Virus record (IMG/VR): IMGVR_UViG_3300022926_001762
Location: 1 to 55,918 of that record
Origin: a virus
DNA length: 55,918 nucleotides
Direction: 5' to 3' (one strand)
The position numbers were made by a program, and so were the translations under genes. Every line of letters begins with the position of its first letter. Position 1 is the first letter of the stretch. The notes under the pieces are model-generated. The model was not told the DNA's origin. It did not search any database and saw only the letters and a program-made list of their open reading frames with translations. Positions 53,065 to 55,918 of the stretch are shown piece by piece.

Positions 53065-53515
53065 CTATTACGTACATTAGATCATTATACCCTATACTAC
53101 GAAACATTGACATTGCTTCTGTCTCGCCCTTAGCTATCAAAAAGTCGTTCTCAATAACTGGCTCAATCCCATCATTAGTTCTTATCTCTCCTGTACAAGG
53201 AACATATTTTTTATAATCATTTATACTATTCCAGTATAGTACTTCTCTTAATTCTTGAAAAAACTCAAACGAATTAAAACAATACAATACAGCTTCCTCA
53301 ACAGTAAGCAAGTATCTGTCGCATAGATAATGTATTTTACTGTTTTTTATCATCCTATACATTACGCTTGAACTTAGAGCGTCGTCAATTATCTCAACAT
53401 ACATGTAATTATAATAAAGCTTATCGTAAACATTTATTTCTTCTAAATATTCCACAAAAAGATCTATTTGTTTTTCGGAAAGGACTTTGCTAAATAGTAT
53501 TTTATCTTTAAGCAT
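53051..53515 (-). CDS. Unknown protein
   Basis: The protein is 154 aa from the ATG at 53515; a TTG at 53530 would add five residues but lies inside promoter-like sequence. It is rich in Tyr, Ile and Glu, predicted helical in the first two thirds (KILFSKVLSEKQIDLFVEYL) with a beta-like end (GIEPVIENDFLIAKGE). I recognise no family. The upstream terminator suggests that it starts its own transcript. Confidence 0.65.
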   Translation of the reverse strand: MLKDKILFSKVLSEKQIDLFVEYLEEINVYDKLYYNYMYVEIIDDALSSSVMYRMIKNSKIHYLCDRYLLTVEEAVLYCFNSFEFFQELREVLYWNSINDYKKYVPCTGEIRTNDGIEPVIENDFLIAKGETEAMSMFRSIGYNDLMYVIDVDE

Positions 53516-53536
53516 ACTGTAAAAATACAAAAAAAA

Positions 53537-53562
53537 CTCCTGGCGAATTAATCAACCAGGAG
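53537..53562 (-). terminator. Rho-independent terminator (minus strand)
   Basis: CCAGGAG and CTCCTGG form a perfect 7-bp stem with a 12-base loop. On the minus strand it is followed by a run of T residues (complement of 53529-53536). It ends the block that begins upstream at 55918. The sequence after it (TTGTATTTTTA on the minus strand) is close to a promoter -7 element for the next gene. Confidence 0.8.
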
Positions 53563-53592
53563 CTAAACAAAAAAAACTAATTATAAACTAAA

Positions 53593-53772
53593 CTATGCCT
53601 GTTTATACCAGATGAAAGATATTCCACCTACGAAGATTAATAGCTGTATCATATGTACGCTCTCGCCTTCTTCTTGCACTTCTTCTGCATCAAAATCCAT
53701 ATATGAATCCCAGTAATTAATACCAGCAGCTAATCCGTATATTGGGAAAAATCTAATTTCCAACATTTTCAT
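53593..53772 (-). CDS. Small membrane protein
   Basis: The protein is 59 aa from the ATG at 53772, which overlaps the upstream gene by 20 bases; another ATG at 53796 would give 67 aa. It ends with one membrane segment (IQLLIFVGGISFIWYKQA). The front is polar and acidic (DAEEVQEEGESVH). No family is recognised. It is the last gene before the minus-strand terminator. Confidence 0.55.
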   Translation of the reverse strand: MKMLEIRFFPIYGLAAGINYWDSYMDFDAEEVQEEGESVHMIQLLIFVGGISFIWYKQA

Positions 53773-53989
53773 TTGATTCTTTAGCTTGATCAGCATTTTG
53801 AGCAGCTAATTCTTTAACTTTTTCTAAAGACTCTTCGTATCCGTCAAGGTTTCTGGTGATTTGATGCACTGTAACGACCATTGCATGAAGCTCTTGAAGA
53901 TTGGAATTTAGACCAATCAAGTTGGCTTTTAAAGTAATTAATTCTTTTTGTAAAGAATCTAGTCTTGATTTTTTTTCAGTTGTTGCCAT
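53753..53989 (-). CDS. Small coiled-coil protein
   Basis: The 78-aa protein is a single long amphipathic helix with heptad-like Leu and Ile (RLDSLQKELITLKANLIGLN, then LQELHAMVVTV) and an acidic end. It is probably an oligomeric coiled coil. Function is unknown. It starts 3 bases after the phosphoesterase stop. Confidence 0.6.
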   Translation of the reverse strand: MATTEKKSRLDSLQKELITLKANLIGLNSNLQELHAMVVTVHQITRNLDGYEESLEKVKELAAQNADQAKESNENVGN

Positions 53990-53992
53990 GAT

Positions 53993-55135
53993 TTAAAATA
54001 AATGTGTTAGTCGAGCTAATTGCCCATGTTCTTTTGAGTGTATAAAGCCCTCAACGGCTTTAGGTGCGTGCTGGTATCCGTTTCTGTGATGCCAAGAGTC
54101 TGTGCCTGAAGGAGACCTTAAAGCCTCTACAGTGACTCCTATGTAGTCTTTCGACACTTTGTGATGAACGTGATGCGTGTAAACGTATCTGTGTTTTGTT
54201 TTTGACCACTCTTCCTTAGCTTCTTGAGCCATTAATATTGGAAGATCTTGCTGTTTAGCTCCATCTCCATGAGTGGTCCCAATAAGATTATTGTGATACC
54301 TATAATACTTTCTATGAGATATAGATGTATCGAACGTAATATTCTTGCAGTCTTTGTACCAAGATTTGATTGCATCTGCCAAAAAGAAACCATTGGTATA
54401 GTCGTGGTTTGATGGGTTATACATTACATGTATATCCGCTACGCTTATCAAAGAGTCTAGCACGTCAATGTATAATTTTTTAGCAATCAAAAAGTTCTCA
54501 TACCACATTCCATCAGTATCCTGTGGAGTTCCAGCAGAGGTTTGTCTTTTGGGAGTATCTATATGCAAAATATCGTTTCCAGCGATAAAAAGTATCGCAT
54601 CTATGTTAAATCCACTAGACTTATCTAGTATGCCTTGAACACCTTCTTTTACTCTTTTAACTGCTATTTGAGAATTATAGTCCTCTCCTGTTTCAAAACT
54701 AGTTGCTAGTTTCCCAATATGTATATCAGCAGGATCAATGACAAGTAAATTAGAAGAAGGATGTTTTTCTCGTTTAATCTCCTCATACTTAAATGTGTGT
54801 TTTTTAACGTCATCAATATGGTCTTTAAGCATTTCCTCAAAGGAGGGACCTTCGTTTGCAGATGGTTTGAATTGAATTGACCATTTTTTATCTTTTTGCC
54901 AAGCAATACCAACTGTACTTATATCAATTCCTCTTTCCTGACAAGCCAAGTCAAGGGCAGGGTTATTTATTTTCCTATCCTGTTTTTGTAAATATTTGCT
55001 AATATTTCTTCTGAGTTTTTCAACGGTTGTGTCTTTCAGATTGAAATGCTTTACAGCCATTTTAGCCAATAAAGTCTTGTTGTTAAAGCCTTTATGATAG
55101 TGATCTTCTATATACTTCCAAAATTCATCACTCAT
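53993..55135 (-). CDS. Metallophosphoesterase
   Basis: The 380-aa protein has the calcineurin-like two-metal motif set in its second half: DPADIHIG, AGNDILH, NPSNHD, THGDG and YTHHVHH. These supply the Asp, His and Asn ligands. An N-terminal helical region of about 150 residues with KTLLAKMAVKHFN may bind DNA or a partner. Related genes are common in Bacteroidota phages. It could act on nucleic acid ends or nucleotides, perhaps like an SbcD-type nuclease, though the usual SbcC partner is absent here. Its start overlaps the upstream gene by 8 bases. Confidence 0.82.
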   Translation of the reverse strand: MSDEFWKYIEDHYHKGFNNKTLLAKMAVKHFNLKDTTVEKLRRNISKYLQKQDRKINNPALDLACQERGIDISTVGIAWQKDKKWSIQFKPSANEGPSFEEMLKDHIDDVKKHTFKYEEIKREKHPSSNLLVIDPADIHIGKLATSFETGEDYNSQIAVKRVKEGVQGILDKSSGFNIDAILFIAGNDILHIDTPKRQTSAGTPQDTDGMWYENFLIAKKLYIDVLDSLISVADIHVMYNPSNHDYTNGFFLADAIKSWYKDCKNITFDTSISHRKYYRYHNNLIGTTHGDGAKQQDLPILMAQEAKEEWSKTKHRYVYTHHVHHKVSKDYIGVTVEALRSPSGTDSWHHRNGYQHAPKAVEGFIHSKEHGQLARLTHLF

Positions 55136-55298
55136 TGTTGTCGTGTAAAAGCTTTCTCAACTCTTGAAGCTGGTAGATAAGCTTATTAATTTTATTTTTA
55201 GCAACGTCAAATTCTTCATCCGTTATAGCCTCATAGATATCGGTTATCAGTTCATTTAGTTCTGAAAAATACCTTATAACAAATGATCCGTACTTCAT
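55128..55298 (-). CDS. Small helical protein
   Basis: A 56-codon frame fills the gap between two genes. The start overlaps the upstream stop (TAATG) and the end overlaps the phosphoesterase start. The protein (MKYGSFVIRYFSELNELITD and onward) is helical and charged. I recognise no family; tight coupling on both sides is the main support. Confidence 0.65.
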   Translation of the reverse strand: MKYGSFVIRYFSELNELITDIYEAITDEEFDVAKNKINKLIYQLQELRKLLHDNNE

Positions 55299-55549
55299 TA
55301 CTCCTCAACAGTTATTATTGTTTCATCCATATGGGCTCTCAATAGAAATCCATCTAAAGAGGAAAGGTTTAAGATCATTTTATATATCTTTTTGCTCATC
55401 GCCTTTGTTTTTTTTCTTTCTCTCTCGCTTGATTCAATTCCGAGGTTGGTATACATCGTCGCATCGATCTCTAAAAGACGATCCACTTTCCTTTTGACAG
55501 TCCAAGTTTTGTAATGAAAAACCTTATTGATTTCCTCTTCTATTGTCAT
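55298..55549 (-). CDS. Conserved small phage protein
   Basis: The 83-aa protein has KVDRLLEIDATMYTNLGIES near residues 20-39 and a second half RERKKTKAMSKKIYKMI. The IDA-x-MY-x-NLG pattern is one I recall from Bacteroidota phages, in small proteins without known function. It overlaps both neighbours (ATGA upstream, TAATG downstream). Confidence 0.65.
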   Translation of the reverse strand: MTIEEEINKVFHYKTWTVKRKVDRLLEIDATMYTNLGIESSERERKKTKAMSKKIYKMILNLSSLDGFLLRAHMDETIITVEE

Positions 55550-55918
55550 TTTTTTATAATTTTTTCTATTTCAGGCTTAAAGAAATTTTTACCCTTTAGA
55601 ACTTTTCCGTCTTGTCTTTTTAAAACCTTGCCGTTTTCAAGCTTACTCATATTGCTATTATGAACCTCATTAAACAATTCATTGAAGTGCTTTTGAAGTC
55701 CATGAGCAACTATAAATCCATTCAAAACGTATTGCATGTCTACTATAGCATCAACAATCTCAACAAGATCATTGTTCTTACATGCCTCCAAATATTCAGA
55801 AAGCTCCTCCAGCATCAGATTATACCTCATGGTGTATTCTGATTCAGAAAGAGCTCTAGGCTTTTTTCCTATCGTTATTCCAAACGATTTATTGAACTGC
55901 TCTACTAGTTCTATGTGT
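55546..55918 (-). CDS. MazG-like NTP pyrophosphohydrolase, partial
   Basis: The open frame runs off the right edge of the window, so the true N-terminus is missing; 123 codons are visible. The first ATG at 55830 is internal, because HIELVEQFNKSFGITIG and LSESEYTMRYNLMLEEL before and around it match the family. EELSEYLEACKNNDLVEIVD and the following DMQYVL form the ExxE-x12-ExxD metal motif of all-alpha NTP pyrophosphatases (MazG/PRA-PH group). A C-terminal NMSKLENGK and GKVLKGKNFFKP tail is typical of the phage subfamily. It would hydrolyse nucleoside triphosphates or lower alarmone signalling during infection. Confidence 0.85.
   Translation of the reverse strand, partial: HIELVEQFNKSFGITIGKKPRALSESEYTMRYNLMLEELSEYLEACKNNDLVEIVDAIVDMQYVLNGFIVAHGLQKHFNELFNEVHNSNMSKLENGKVLKRQDGKVLKGKNFFKPEIEKIIKK

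Noticed and set aside
53051-53530. TTG start at 53530 for the 159-aa frame
   Set aside because: The TTG lies in the T-rich tail of a terminator and in promoter-like sequence; the ATG at 53515 is the better start.
1-55918. Alternative genetic code
   Set aside because: Well-supported genes end in TAA, TAG and TGA, and no real gene needs readthrough of a stop, so the standard code applies in this window.

Overview
The window is about 56 kb of a tailed, most likely short-tailed (podovirus-like) phage of the phylum Bacteroidota, probably a lytic virus of a marine or freshwater flavobacterium. Four lines of evidence point there. The DNA is AT-rich. Several transcription units start with the Bacteroidota -7 element TAnnTTTG, and most start codons follow A-rich leaders rather than Shine-Dalgarno sites. 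The structural genes (TerS, TerL, portal, scaffold-like, HK97-fold capsid, two connector proteins, muzzle-like protein, large internal proteins) resemble in order and sequence those of crAss-like phages (Crassvirales) and of Cellulophaga podoviruses. No tape measure, sheath or baseplate gene is present. Stops are TAA, TAG and TGA, so the standard bacterial code is used. I cannot place the phage in a family without a search.

Layout. 1-907: a long gene-poor region with hairpins, direct repeats and a candidate replication origin. 908-3488: groEL, groES and a helix-turn-helix-like gene with overlapping stop/start codons; a convergent winged-helix-like gene lies at 3442-3966. 4031-7334: small basic conserved phage proteins, small membrane proteins and the lysis genes (M15 peptidase endolysin, holin-like protein). 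7393-18320: tail fibre and receptor-binding proteins, including a 1177-aa protein with four Thr-linked cupredoxin-like repeats. 18363-19790: three conserved small phage genes. 19850-29836: packaging, portal, scaffold, capsid and connectors. 29836-35172: a 1778-aa muzzle-like tail protein with a long Pro-rich multidomain C-terminus. 35224-43003: an enzyme cassette interleaved with two fibre-like proteins. 43013-52309: a further structural protein and three internal (ejection or cargo) proteins. 52328-55918: an opposite-strand block of small nucleic-acid and nucleotide metabolism genes running off the window edge.

The most interesting part is 35224-43003. It encodes a GT-A glycosyltransferase resembling the hydroxyproline O-arabinosyltransferase/SGT group, a tandem prolyl-4-hydroxylase-like 2-oxoglutarate oxygenase, a fusion of an O-fucosyltransferase-like domain to a NodU/TobZ-type carbamoyltransferase, and a GDP-mannose 3,5-epimerase that should make GDP-L-galactose. 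These genes sit beside virion proteins with Pro-rich and Thr-rich linkers. My inference is that the phage hydroxylates prolines and O-glycosylates its own tail proteins, possibly with carbamoylated L-galactose or L-gulose, in a way that recalls plant hydroxyproline-rich glycoproteins. The enzyme families are read from sequence motifs; the substrate assignment is a hypothesis.
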